A DNA stretch of 64,000 bases from JAXMBN01 sp046349875 (lineage in GTDB: Bacteria > Planctomycetota > Planctomycetia > Pirellulales > Pirellulaceae): the NCBI GenBank assembly GCA_046349875.1, contig JAXMBN010000018.1, positions 60,905 through 124,904 of the forward strand, given 5' to 3'. The position numbers were made by a program, and so were the translations under genes. Below the pieces are notes generated by a model, which had not been told where the DNA came from, did not search any database, and saw only the letters and a list, made by a program, of their open reading frames with translations. Position 1 is the stretch's first letter. Each line of letters opens with the position of its first letter. This document shows, piece after piece, positions 54,876 to 63,994 of the stretch.

Positions 54876-54938
54876 AACTAGGAACGGCAGTTACGCCCAT
54901 ACCGAGCGTTTTACACTGGAAGTCTTAACCTGGAAGGT

Positions 54939-55952
54939 CTACGCACCGACCGTCCAGGTGTCTCCACCGCCGAAGAGTTTTTGAAGGTCACCCTTGCCCT
55001 TCTTGGCTGTCGCATCTTCGATCTGGCCACGAACGGCTTCTTCGAAGGTAGGAAGTTCGACATCGCGGAAGACCCCGATCGGTTCGGGGAATTGAGGATG
55101 GCGCATTCGAGCTAACATATAGGTCAGCGCCGAATCCCCTTTTTCGTCATGGACGAGCAGCTCGCTTTCGCGAACGGCATTGAGATCGACGATTTCCAAT
55201 TTGTATCCATTGAGCCGAATCCCCTTGTCGCGGTTCTTACCGAAGATCAAAGGCTTGCCATGCTCGAGTTCGATGGTGTTGTCTTCGCGGGTGGCTTTTT
55301 CGGAAGCGTAGTTCCAAGCGCCGTCATTGAAGACGTTGCAGTTTTGATAGACTTCGACAATCGAAGTCCCTTTGTGCTGAGCTGCTCGCTTGAGCACCAT
55401 CGCCAAGTGCTTGACGTGAGCGTCCATGCTTCTGGCGATGAAGGTCGCTTCGGCACCCAAGGCCAAAGCGATGGGATTCAATGGATAATCGACAGCACCC
55501 ATGGGAGTACTCTTGGTCACCTGGCCTTGAACGCTGGTGGGAGAATACTGGCCTTTCGTAAGACCATAGATGCGGTTGTTGAACAGAACGATGTTGACAT
55601 CGAGATTGCGACGAAGGCAATGGATGAAGTGATTGCCACCGATGCTTAACGCATCGCCGTCGCCGGTGATCACCCATACCGAAAGGTCGGGCCGCGTTAG
55701 TTTGAGCCCTGTTGCTACAGCCGGTGCTCGACCGTGAATCGAGTGCACACCGTAGGTGTTCACGTAGTAGGGGAAACGGCTAGAGCAACCGATTCCCGAT
55801 ACGAAAACCGTTTTCTCAGGCGGTACACCGATCTCAGGCAGAACCTTCTTCATCTGGGCGAGAATCGAGTAGTCGCCGCAACCTGGGCACCAACGAACGT
55901 CTTGGTCGCTTGCAAAGTCGTTCGGGGTCAACATAGGAAGAGGTGCGTTCAT
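54939..55952 (-). CDS. korB: 2-oxoacid:ferredoxin oxidoreductase, beta subunit
   Basis: 337 residues from ATG 55952. Thiamine-diphosphate subunit: CPGCGDYSILAQM (Fe-S/TPP region), GIGCSSRFPYY, GRAPAVATGLKL, VITGDGDALSIGGNHFIH with the GDGD-x-NN Mg/TPP motif, and NNRIYGLTKGQYSPTS. With the alpha subunit it oxidises 2-oxoglutarate or a related 2-oxoacid to the acyl-CoA using ferredoxin; 2-oxoglutarate is the commonest substrate of this two-subunit form. Downstream partner of korA (96 bp gap). Confidence 0.95.
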   Translation of the reverse strand: MNAPLPMLTPNDFASDQDVRWCPGCGDYSILAQMKKVLPEIGVPPEKTVFVSGIGCSSRFPYYVNTYGVHSIHGRAPAVATGLKLTRPDLSVWVITGDGDALSIGGNHFIHCLRRNLDVNIVLFNNRIYGLTKGQYSPTSVQGQVTKSTPMGAVDYPLNPIALALGAEATFIARSMDAHVKHLAMVLKRAAQHKGTSIVEVYQNCNVFNDGAWNYASEKATREDNTIELEHGKPLIFGKNRDKGIRLNGYKLEIVDLNAVRESELLVHDEKGDSALTYMLARMRHPQFPEPIGVFRDVELPTFEEAVRGQIEDATAKKGKGDLQKLFGGGDTWTVGA

Positions 55953-56048
55953 ATTGGAAACTCGTAGTCGGAGTGAATGTTTGGTTTGGAAATCCCTAGA
56001 GTCGAACTGATCTCAGCATCGACTCGGACAGAGTTCGCTCGCGATACA

Positions 56049-57947
56049 CTACGCTCGCGAAGTCGAAACGGGCTTGCCGGCGCTGGTGAGTTCGAAAATC
56101 TTTTCCAGCAACTCAGAGACCGTAAAGGGTTTGCCTTTGACTTTGTTGAAGCCAACGGCATCCACCAAGTATCGTGAACGAAGAAGCATGCGAAGCTGCC
56201 CCATATTGAGTTCCGGTACCAAGACTTGCTTATATCGGGAGAGAATCTCGCCGAGATTGCTTGGCAACGGATTCATGTAGCGAATGTGGGCATGGGCTAC
56301 GCTTCGACCTTCCTTCTGAGCATGCTGAACGGCAGTCAAACAGGCTCCGTAAGTGCCACCCCACGAGACGACCAAGAGATCGCCCTGCTGCGGACCGAAG
56401 ACTTGTTGCGGTGGCAATAGCTTGGCGGCATTAGCTACCTTCTGAGCCCGAATGTGAACCATCTTCTGATGGTTTTCAGCATCGTAGCTAATGTTGCCAG
56501 TACCATCTTCCTTCTCGATGCCCCCGACGCGGTGCATCAAACCAGGTGTTCCTGGAATCGCCCATGGTCGAGCCAGCAATTCGTTGCGAGCGTAAGGCAA
56601 GAATGGCTTTCCATCGGTCTTGCCTTCTGGGTGCATCACTTCGATTGGCGAGAGATCAGCAACCTTTGGAATCGACCAAGGTTCCGCTCCGTTGGCGATG
56701 TAACCATCCGACAAGACGACGACAGGCACCATCAACTTGGTTGCAAGCATCCACGCTTCTTGAACGATCTCGAAGCAATCGGCTGGGCTGCGAGCTGCAA
56801 GCACGGGCACAGGAGCTTCACCGTTTCGTCCAAACATTACTTGCAGCAAGTCGGCTTGTTCCGTTTTGGTCGGAAGACCTGTGCTCGGTCCACCCCGTTG
56901 CACGTCGATGACAAGCATCGGAAGTTCCAACATGACACCAAGACCCATGGCTTCTGCTTTGAGCGCGATACCGGGACCACTGGAGGTTGTGACAGCCATC
57001 TGACCACCGTAAGCGGCCCCGATCGTTGCGCAGACAGCAGCAATTTCGTCTTCGGCTTGGAATGTACATACCCCAAAGTTCTTGAGCTTGCAAAGCTCAT
57101 GAAGAATATCGCTCGCCGGCGTGATGGGATACGTTCCATAGAACAGCTGCTTGTTGCTGCGATGGGCAGCGGCCACCAAACCATAGGCCAAGGCTTGATT
57201 GCCCATGATGTTGCGGTAGGTGCCAGGTGGAAGCTGAGCTTTTTCTACGCGATAGGTCGTACCGAGGACTTCAGTGGTTTCACCAAAGGCCCAGCCAGCT
57301 CGCAATGCCTTCTCGTTCGCTTGCGCAACCACTGGATTGCCACCACCGAACTTGCCATGGATAAATCGCAGCGTGGCATCGAGCTCGCGCCCATACAACC
57401 AGTAGATCAATCCCATTGCGAAGAAGTTCTTGCAACGGTCGGCCTCTTTTACACCCAAGCCTAGCGCAGCAACCGCTTCTTTGGTCAGCTTCGTCATCGG
57501 AACTTTGACCAAGCGATAACTTTCCATCGCCGGATCTTCGAGAGGGCTCGTGTTGAGCTTGGCGAGTTTAAGATCCTTGTCTTCGAAACTATCTTCGTTG
57601 ACGATCAACAAACCACCTTTGCGAAGATCGCCGAGATTGGTCACGACCGCAGCCGGATTCATCGCCACAAGACAGTCGAGAGTATCACCGGGAGTGAAAA
57701 CTTCGTGCGATGCAAACTGAACTTGGAAGCCGGACACCCCAGCTCGCGTTCCGCGTGGTGCGCGAATCTCCGCAGGAAAGTCTGGGAAGGTCGCGATATC
57801 ATTTCCAATCAAAGCCGAAGTGTTGGTAAGCTGAGTACCGGCTAGCTGCATGCCGTCCCCAGAGTCCCCTGCCAATCGAACGGTTACACCTTGAACATGC
57901 TCGACATGCTTGGCAGCGGTAGAGGGCTGCGTGTCCTCGGTCGCCAT
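56049..57947 (-). CDS. korA: 2-oxoacid:ferredoxin oxidoreductase, alpha subunit (fused gamma domain)
   Basis: 632 residues from ATG 57947. The N-terminal ~190 residues are the gamma-type domain (VRLAGDSGDGMQLAGTQLTN, CLVAMNPAAV); the rest is the pyrimidine-binding alpha domain (YGTYPITPASDILHEL, FQAEDEIAAVCATIGAAYGG, TSSGPGIALKAEAMGLG, VIDVQRGGPSTGLPTKTEQ). This gamma-alpha fusion is the normal architecture of the bacterial KorA family. Transcribed ahead of korB and ended by the terminator at 54831. Confidence 0.95.
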   Translation of the reverse strand: MATEDTQPSTAAKHVEHVQGVTVRLAGDSGDGMQLAGTQLTNTSALIGNDIATFPDFPAEIRAPRGTRAGVSGFQVQFASHEVFTPGDTLDCLVAMNPAAVVTNLGDLRKGGLLIVNEDSFEDKDLKLAKLNTSPLEDPAMESYRLVKVPMTKLTKEAVAALGLGVKEADRCKNFFAMGLIYWLYGRELDATLRFIHGKFGGGNPVVAQANEKALRAGWAFGETTEVLGTTYRVEKAQLPPGTYRNIMGNQALAYGLVAAAHRSNKQLFYGTYPITPASDILHELCKLKNFGVCTFQAEDEIAAVCATIGAAYGGQMAVTTSSGPGIALKAEAMGLGVMLELPMLVIDVQRGGPSTGLPTKTEQADLLQVMFGRNGEAPVPVLAARSPADCFEIVQEAWMLATKLMVPVVVLSDGYIANGAEPWSIPKVADLSPIEVMHPEGKTDGKPFLPYARNELLARPWAIPGTPGLMHRVGGIEKEDGTGNISYDAENHQKMVHIRAQKVANAAKLLPPQQVFGPQQGDLLVVSWGGTYGACLTAVQHAQKEGRSVAHAHIRYMNPLPSNLGEILSRYKQVLVPELNMGQLRMLLRSRYLVDAVGFNKVKGKPFTVSELLEKIFELTSAGKPVSTSRA

Positions 57948-58217
57948 GAGTTGAATCGCTTTAGTTTAGGGTTAGAAGTTAGGTAGACAGTAGCGGTTAT
58001 ATCGATCAGGATGACTGGCCGAATCGAGATATTTTTGCAAATCCGTCTTAAAGTGAATACTGCAAAAGCCCCCTAATCAACGCCTTTTGACGCGGATTTA
58101 ACCGAACTCTTGGATAATTAAGGCTTATTAATCCTCCTCGCAAGCCACCTGAGGGCATGAATCGCCCCATCGTCGCGGACTCTGCCAAATCCACCGAGAA
58201 ATTCCTGAAGGGACCTG

Positions 58218-58269
58218 AGGTGCGCTGATAGCAGGCTATAAACCAAAAGTTTGATAGCAATCTGCACCT
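58218..58269 (+). other. Candidate structured RNA element
   Basis: Outer stem AGGTGC (58218-58223) with GCACCT (58264-58269). Inner hairpin GCTATAAAC (58235-58243) with GTTTGATAGC (58249-58258), one bulged G. Unknown function; could equally be chance. Confidence 0.35.
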
Positions 58270-58520
58270 AGCAAATGGGAGGGGGCAGAAAGGGAATGCA
58301 GAAGTCACGATGCCACGAAGCTTTACCCGAAAAGACTTGGCAATCTTCAACAAGGCTTAACAGAATCTTCTTGTGCTTCGGTTAAGGTACTAATCGTCGC
58401 GTTGTTGCATGCACCGACGGCTAGGCCTTGGTCGCTCACCAAAAGATGGGCATCCAGGCCGCACGCCGTTCTGTTTCAAGTTAGCGAACACTGAATCGAT
58501 CCACCAATCCAAACCTCGGT

Positions 58521-58548
58521 CATGGTGAACGACCCGTCGCTCACCATG
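58521..58548 (+). promoter_or_regulatory. Long inverted repeat 30 bp upstream of phoU
   Basis: CATGGTGA (58521-58528) pairs with TCACCATG (58541-58548), and after one mismatch CGAC pairs with GTCG inside. It could be a leader hairpin or a protein operator. No T-run follows. Confidence 0.4.
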
Positions 58549-58577
58549 GCTTCCTAACACTATCCCACTAACAAACG

Positions 58578-59264
58578 ATGTCGCGCCATCTCGTTCAGGA
58601 TCTCGACGATTGCTATCACCGGCTTCTCGGTCTCTCCGGCAAGGTCGAAGAGATGATCGCCATGAGCGTTCAGGCGCTCGTCTTTCGCCAGCGTGGGTTA
58701 GCAGGACTCGTGATTGGCAAAGACAGCGAGATCGATCAGCTTGAGGTTCGGATCGAAGAAGAGTGCCTCAAGATGCTGGCCATGCACCAGCCTGTTGCTG
58801 CAGATTTGCGCCGCATCGCAACCATGATGAAGGTCAACAACGATCTCGAACGAATGGCCGACTTGGCGGTCAACATCGCGGAACGGGCGCTGAGTCTTCA
58901 GAGCTTGCCGGAATTCCCGATACCTAAGCAGATCAGCGACATGGTCGAAATGACGACCTCGATGGTACGCCATAGTTTGGATGCCTTCGTCAATCTCGAT
59001 GTGGACTTAGCCTATTTGGTCATCAATCAAGACGACGCGATGGATGCGATGAACGTTCGCGTCATCGCAGAACTGACCGAACTCATGGCCCGCGATCCCC
59101 AATGGATCTCGTCCGCCTTGCATTGTTTTTCAGCAGCACGTCACCTGGAGCGAATCGCCGATCATGCGACGAACATCGCTTCGGACCTGATCTATATGGT
59201 GAGCGGGGATATCATTCGCCACCGCAAAAATGATGGTCCACTACAAGCTCAAACCCAAGGATGA
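58578..59264 (+). CDS. phoU: Phosphate transport system regulator PhoU
   Basis: 228 residues from ATG 58578. Two PhoU repeats, each a three-helix bundle: IDQLEVRIEEECLKMLAMHQPVA with MKVNNDLERMADLAVNIAER, and DAMDAMNVRVIAELTELM with AARHLERIADHATNIASDLIYM. The E-R-x-x-D metal-binding motif is present in both repeats. PhoU links the Pst transporter to the PhoR kinase and represses the Pho regulon when phosphate is ample. Followed after 73 bp by a PhoB-like regulator; no pst genes or phoR in view. Confidence 0.95.
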   Translation: MSRHLVQDLDDCYHRLLGLSGKVEEMIAMSVQALVFRQRGLAGLVIGKDSEIDQLEVRIEEECLKMLAMHQPVAADLRRIATMMKVNNDLERMADLAVNIAERALSLQSLPEFPIPKQISDMVEMTTSMVRHSLDAFVNLDVDLAYLVINQDDAMDAMNVRVIAELTELMARDPQWISSALHCFSAARHLERIADHATNIASDLIYMVSGDIIRHRKNDGPLQAQTQG

Positions 59265-59337
59265 TTCTTGGCTCACTCGATGTTGGTGACTCCATACCGT
59301 TACACAACCCTTGCGATGCTTCCATGAGGAATGGTTC

Positions 59338-60030
59338 ATGCCCAAAGCGAAGATACTGATCGTCGAGGATGATCGCTCGATCGCAGAAATTCTCGAATAC
59401 AATTTGCAGCGCGAAGGCTATGAAGTCACTCGAGCTCACGATGGTCGTGACGGTTTGACTCAAGCTCGCCTGCGCCTACCCGATATCATCTTGCTCGATG
59501 TGATGCTCCCGGTATTGGATGGCATCGAAGTTTGCCGCCAATTGCGAGCCAGTCCCGAGACCAAAAACTTGTTGGTCATGATGTTGACGGCCAAGGGTGA
59601 AGAAGCAGACCAGCTCATCGGCTTCTCGGTCGGAGCCGACGATTATGTCGTCAAGCCATTCAGCATTCGTGTGCTGCTAGAGCGGCTCAAGGCTTTGCGT
59701 AGGCGGACCGAGACAGCAGAGGAAGCGACCGGTGATATCATCGTTCGCCGAGGCCTGACCGTGGATCGCCGGCGTTATCGAGCCATGCTCGCAACCGAAG
59801 TACTCGAATTGACTAAGAGCGAATTTCGATTGCTCGATACATTGATTCGTCAGCCAGGGAGAGCTTTCGATCGAGCCGAATTGATCGATGCGGCCCTTGG
59901 GGGCGATACGCTGGTTTTAGTTCGCACGATCGATGTCCATATTCGAGCCCTTCGCCGTAAACTCGGCCCTGCAGCCGATCTCATCGAAACCGTCCGAGGT
60001 GTCGGATATCGTTTCTGTGACGAGGGTTAG
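59338..60030 (+). CDS. phoB: PhoB-like response regulator
   Basis: 230 residues from ATG 59338 (GAGGA about seven bases upstream); an in-frame upstream ATG would add nine residues. Receiver: ILIVEDDRSIAEILEYNL, phospho-acceptor IILLDVMLPVLDG, MLTAKGEE and VVKPFS. OmpR-type winged helix: LTKSEFRLLDTLIRQPGRAFDRAEL, RTIDVHIRALRRKLG, VRGVGYRF. Linkage to phoU argues for the PhoB role. The cognate kinase is not adjacent; the next sequence is a tandem repeat. Confidence 0.9.
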   Translation: MPKAKILIVEDDRSIAEILEYNLQREGYEVTRAHDGRDGLTQARLRLPDIILLDVMLPVLDGIEVCRQLRASPETKNLLVMMLTAKGEEADQLIGFSVGADDYVVKPFSIRVLLERLKALRRRTETAEEATGDIIVRRGLTVDRRRYRAMLATEVLELTKSEFRLLDTLIRQPGRAFDRAELIDAALGGDTLVLVRTIDVHIRALRRKLGPAADLIETVRGVGYRFCDEG

Positions 60031-60032
60031 GA

Positions 60033-60070
60033 GAGGCTAGAGGCTAGAGGCTAGAGGCTAGAGGCTAGAG
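60033..60070. repeat. Heptamer tandem repeat (GAGGCTA)n, five units
   Basis: Perfect GAGGCTA units start at 60033 and run five times plus three bases. It begins two bases after the phoB-like stop codon. The same heptamer recurs at 63953-63994. Confidence 0.95.
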
Positions 60071-60119
60071 CAGAGAGTGTAGGTGTAATTCCTAGCTTCT
60101 AGTTTCTTTCATCTCGCTT

Positions 60120-61277
60120 CTACAACTGTGATACTCCACCCTCTTCTATGTAGACGTCGACTTGCTGACCCGGGACGGCTTGCATCTGTTCGGGCGGTAC
60201 CGAGTAGATCAGTTGCAAGACGCGAGTATCGACTCGCTCGCTGACGCTTCCGTTGAGCGACTTCTTAGGAATCACGTAAGGTTCAGAACGAACATACTTC
60301 AGAGGAACGCGGACTTCGGGTCGGCCTCGAACCGATGCGTAAGCTTTGGCAGATGTTTGAACGCGAGGAATATCGGCTTCATCGATATCGACGCGAACGT
60401 GAAAGGGATTGGTAACCCCTAATGTAATAAGTGGGTTCGAGAGAACCGACGCGGGAAGAAACTCGCCCACCCGAACCTTGACCTGTAGGACGGTGCTGGT
60501 CTTAGGAGAACGCAGCGTGTGGAGTTGCAAATTGACTTCTTCTTTCGCCACTGCCGCTTTGGCTTGATCAACCGCTACCCTTTGAACTTGGATGGTCGGA
60601 GCGTTGTTTCCTTCGAGCAATGCAAGACTAGCAACCGCTTCGCGATGTTTGGCATCGGCTTCGGCTACGCGAGCCAAAGCTGTCTCAACGTTGAGCCGTC
60701 GCTGTCCGAGCTCTTCTTCCGAGATGGCATTCTTGGAAGCTAACAGTTCAGCTCGCTTGAGTTCCTGGTTCATGTTCTTCAATGCCGCTTCCATTTGTTG
60801 CCGAATCGCCAGCGATGCATCCACGCGTGCCTTTTGCGGTGCGATCTGCCCCAGCAATTCTTGTAGCTTGGCTTCCTGAGCACGAAGGTTGGCTTGAGCC
60901 ACATCCAGATTGGCTTTGGCCGTGCGGTCATCCAGCTGCAATATGGGTGCGCCCTCTTGGATGGTGTCGCCCGGAACTACCAGCACATGCGAAACAATCC
61001 CTGGTAGTTGGGAGCCTATGGTGATAGCTTCTCCCGCAGGTTCGATGATGCCGACTCCACCGACATACCGTTTGCCACCAAAGGTGTGTGATGACCGGGT
61101 GGCTCCTTCTTGTGATGAAGCAACATCTGGATTCATCGGCGGTTGAAACCGCACCGGAATCTCTTGCTTCTTGGGCGTATTCTTCTGAATGAGATAGGTT
61201 CCATAGGCCAGCATCCCACACGCCACAGCGATGCTTCCAACCGACGAGAGAAGTCGAAATAATCGATTCATGATCAT
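60120..61277 (-). CDS. HlyD-family efflux periplasmic adaptor
   Basis: 385 residues from ATG 61277 (ATG 61271 also possible). N-terminal membrane anchor (LLSSVGSIAVACGMLAYGTYL), biotinyl-lipoyl halves (GSQLPGIVSHVLVVPGDTIQ and LRSPKTSTVLQVKVRVGEFL), a long coiled-coil hairpin between (QANLRAQEAKLQELLGQIAP, NVETALARVAEADAKHREAV), then beta-barrel domains. It starts two bases after the ABC gene's stop, so it is coupled to it. It should link the inner-membrane ABC complex to an exit duct. Confidence 0.93.
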   Translation of the reverse strand: MIMNRLFRLLSSVGSIAVACGMLAYGTYLIQKNTPKKQEIPVRFQPPMNPDVASSQEGATRSSHTFGGKRYVGGVGIIEPAGEAITIGSQLPGIVSHVLVVPGDTIQEGAPILQLDDRTAKANLDVAQANLRAQEAKLQELLGQIAPQKARVDASLAIRQQMEAALKNMNQELKRAELLASKNAISEEELGQRRLNVETALARVAEADAKHREAVASLALLEGNNAPTIQVQRVAVDQAKAAVAKEEVNLQLHTLRSPKTSTVLQVKVRVGEFLPASVLSNPLITLGVTNPFHVRVDIDEADIPRVQTSAKAYASVRGRPEVRVPLKYVRSEPYVIPKKSLNGSVSERVDTRVLQLIYSVPPEQMQAVPGQQVDVYIEEGGVSQL

Positions 61278-61279
61278 GC

Positions 61280-62032
61280 CTATGGATGTTGCGAAGAAAT
61301 AGTTTGAGCGTGGGACTCTTGCGGGCTGATGCGTCCGTCTTGGATGTGAACGATTCGATCCGCAAAGGAGTAAATACGATTGTCGTGCGTGACGACGATG
61401 ACGGCTTGATGGGAAGCGGATGCCAAGTCACGAAGCATTTCCATCACAGCTTGACCCGATTGCGCATCGAGCGAAGCTGTGGGTTCATCGCAGATGACAA
61501 GCTTAGGATCATGGACCATCGATCGCGCAATGGCTACCCGCTGCTGTTGTCCGCCAGAAAGTTGATTGGGAAACTTGTGAAGGTGTTTTCCCATATCCAG
61601 TTTATCTAAAAGCCGACCAGCCATGCGTTTAGCATGGCTATGAGAATGACCTTGCACGATCAAGGGAACGGCAGCATTCTCCACGGCATTCAAAGAGGGA
61701 AGCAAATTGAACTGTTGGAAGATAAAGCCAAGATTCTTGGCTCGAAAGTCGACCAACCTTCCGCCGCGTAGTTTGGCGAGATCATAACCGAGCACTTCTA
61801 CATTACCAGACGTGGCGCGGAGAAGTCCCGCGATGACCGAAACCAACGTCGTCTTCCCGCAACCACTGGGGCCGACGATAAAGGTTTGCTCGCCATATCG
61901 TATGTCCAAGTCGATTTGATGTCGAACCCGAATCTTGGTTTGTCCTGATCCAAACTCTTTAACGATGCTTTGGCAACGAACCGCGAAGGAGGATTTCGGA
62001 TCCGATGATGGAGTGGATGTTTCAATCCGCAT
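61280..62032 (-). CDS. ABC transporter ATP-binding protein (MacB/DevA/LolD type)
   Basis: 250 residues from ATG 62032; a TTG at 62050 is upstream. Walker A GPSGCGKTT, Q-loop FIFQQFNLLP, signature LSGGQQQRVAIARS, Walker B LVICDEPTASLD and H-loop VVTHD. The type fits DevA/MacB-like exporters, matching its HlyD and FtsX-like permease neighbours. Fifteen bases after the permease stop. Confidence 0.95.
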   Translation of the reverse strand: MRIETSTPSSDPKSSFAVRCQSIVKEFGSGQTKIRVRHQIDLDIRYGEQTFIVGPSGCGKTTLVSVIAGLLRATSGNVEVLGYDLAKLRGGRLVDFRAKNLGFIFQQFNLLPSLNAVENAAVPLIVQGHSHSHAKRMAGRLLDKLDMGKHLHKFPNQLSGGQQQRVAIARSMVHDPKLVICDEPTASLDAQSGQAVMEMLRDLASASHQAVIVVTHDNRIYSFADRIVHIQDGRISPQESHAQTISSQHP

Positions 62033-62046
62033 ATCGCAACCTCGAA

Positions 62047-63185
62047 TCAACCTCGGAAAACAATCGCTGGTTCGACAACCAGGACACGACGCAATGCAAA
62101 GACGGCTGCGATCATGATGATGAGTCCCGCGATCAAGCCCGATCCCAATCCCACTTGCCAGGGCAAGAAGAACCCAGAAAAGTTAGGATTGCGGCCAGCA
62201 AACTCGAAGAACATCGCTGCAGCACCTAGGCCAATGCTATATCCCACCAATCCCACCACCAATGCTTGCAGAAGGACCATCCAAAGCAATCGCGAATTCT
62301 TGGTGCCGATGGCTTTGAGAACCGCAAAGTGGCGAAGGTTTTCAAGCACAAACAGATTGAACATCAAGCCCACAACGCACACACCCACCAAAACACCCAG
62401 CGCAATCACCGTCCCAAAACTGACGGGTATCCCGGTATTCTTGATCACATAATTGACTGCTTTTTCGCGAAAGGCAGTCGACGTAAGAGCCTGCAGTCCT
62501 GTTTGATCTTCGATCCGCTTGGCCACTGTGGCAGGATCTTCACCGTCGATGGCTCGAACCAATAAGAACGAAAGTTGATTGCGTCCGTTGTTGGTGTAGA
62601 CCATGGCTTGCGAATAGCGAGTAAAAAAAGTGATTCCGGCCGTGAACTTGGGGGAATCCTTTACGACCGCCACCACGACAAGCGTCGATCATTGAGTTCC
62701 ACCGTCTTACCTAGCGAAATCGGTTCACCGCGCCATACCTTTCCAAACCCATCTTTGCCGACAGCCACTGCATCGGGACGACGCAGGTCTTCGGGCTGCC
62801 CCAAAACAAACTCGGGTGGAATACCGATGAGTGAGTTGTCATCGGCTCCAAGAAGAATGGCTGATTCCAATTCGCCCGTCGCGGTTCGAATCGTGGCCAT
62901 CGATTTGAAATAGGGTACGGCCCATTTGACGCCCGGCACTCCTCGGACGCGACCCAATTCGGTGTCCCGCATAGGAAAGATCGTGTCGAGATTCTTCACA
63001 CCCGGGTCCATGACCCAGATATTGGCTTCGGGCACATCGTCGATAATGGCTCCCGCTCGCGAGAGCAATCCAATGAAGATGCCAACTTGTTGATTGATGA
63101 GCAATATGGAGAACGCAACGCCCAACACGAGCCCAAAGTACTTGGCTCGATCATAAAACAACATCTTGAGAGCAATGCGAAACAA
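62047..63185 (-). CDS. ABC transporter permease (DevC/FtsX-like), frameshifted
   Basis: Start at TTG 63185 (ATG 63164 as alternative). The first part has the N-terminal helix (KYFGLVLGVAFSILLINQQVG) and the periplasmic domain up to ELNDRRL, then runs to a stop. The second part continues in the next frame as VAVVKDSPKFTAG and ends in three helices (VSFGTVIALGVLVGVCVVGL, LQALVVGLVGYSIGLGAAA, IAGLIIMIAAVFALR). One missing base at 62680-62682 explains the break. Architecture matches DevC-type heterocyst-exporter permeases. Either a sequencing error or a dead exporter. Confidence 0.85.
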
Positions 63186-63313
63186 GGCCCACCTGACTTT
63201 CTCAATAGAGGGTCATGGAATTATTGCATAATGCGGTGTAGTATTCAAGAGAAGGGCTCGAGCCAGGTAAGGCGGTTGCGATAGTGGTTGGAGTTACCGA
63301 TGGAGGATGGGGC

Positions 63314-63964
63314 GTGAAGACAGAGACAAAGTCGTATGCAACGCGAGCACGTGGTCGTCCCAAAGATGAGCATCGCCGACGTCGCATTCTCGAGGCGGCG
63401 CGGGATCTTTTCCTTGAACATGGGATGCAAGCGGTGGCCATGGATACGATCGCTGCGGTCGCTGATGTTTCCAATCGAACGGTCTATAGTCATTTTTCGA
63501 GCAAGGAAGCCCTGCTCCGCGCCGTGATTTCTCATGAAGCCGAAGCCCTTCGCCCTCAGTTTGCCGCCATGCCTCCTTGCGATGCCTGTGGTTTTCGTCA
63601 GCAATTGATCGCATTTGGCGAAGCATTTATCCGACTTCTATCCACACCCTCTATTATCGGGTTGGTCAAGTTGGTGATTAGCGAGAGTGGACGTCATCCC
63701 GACTTGGCCAAGGATTTTTACCACTGGGGCCCCAAGCAGACTCAGAAAAAGTTGGCCCAATACCTGCAAGTGGGAATCGATCGCGGTTGGCTTCCTCTGG
63801 ACGATGGTCGTACTGCGGCTCGATCGTTAATCGGGCTTTGGGTTGGCGTTTGGCACTTGGAGCAGCAACTCGGTTTGCGCAAGGCTCTCACTGCCACGGA
63901 GGCTCGCCGTCATGCCGAAACTGGCGTGGCTATTTTGCTGCCGAGCAAAGGCGCTAGAGGCTAG
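63314..63964 (+). CDS. TetR/AcrR-family repressor
   Basis: 216 residues from GTG 63314, with GGAGG at 63302-63306 seven bases upstream; an earlier GTG at 63284 is weaker. N-terminal HTH: RRILEAARDLFLEHGMQAVAMDTIAAVADVSNRTVYSHFSSKEAL. C-terminal ligand domain of the AcrR type (QLIAFGEAFIRLLSTP, GRTAARSLIGLWVGVWHL). Divergent from the exporter operon, so it probably represses it in response to an exported compound. The last codons and stop lie inside a tandem heptamer repeat. Confidence 0.9.
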   Translation: MKTETKSYATRARGRPKDEHRRRRILEAARDLFLEHGMQAVAMDTIAAVADVSNRTVYSHFSSKEALLRAVISHEAEALRPQFAAMPPCDACGFRQQLIAFGEAFIRLLSTPSIIGLVKLVISESGRHPDLAKDFYHWGPKQTQKKLAQYLQVGIDRGWLPLDDGRTAARSLIGLWVGVWHLEQQLGLRKALTATEARRHAETGVAILLPSKGARG

Positions 63965-63994
63965 AGGCTAGAGGCTAGAGGCTAGAGGCTAGAG
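63953..63994. repeat. Heptamer tandem repeat (GCTAGAG)n, six units, spanning the tetR stop
   Basis: Six perfect GCTAGAG units from 63953 to 63994; the array may continue past the window. It is the same heptamer as at 60033. The TetR protein's final ARG and its TAG come from the repeat. Confidence 0.95.

Larger units (their letters stand above)
57948..58577. other. 630-bp intergenic region between korA and phoU
   Basis: No gene seen. It serves as the divergent promoter zone. Two potential RNA structures lie on the phoU side (58218-58269 and 58521-58548), listed separately. I could not make out a convincing Pho box. Confidence 0.6.

Noticed and set aside
58048..58353. 101-codon minus frame between korA and phoU
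   Set aside because: Low-complexity, no homology signal, and it covers the candidate regulatory structures.
60033..60070. CRISPR or attachment site
   Set aside because: Seven-base microsatellite; no spacer structure or integrase.
63220..63232. TetR operator ATTAT-TGC-ATAAT between tetR and the exporter
   Set aside because: The palindrome is short and A+T-rich, and could equally be a promoter -10 region.
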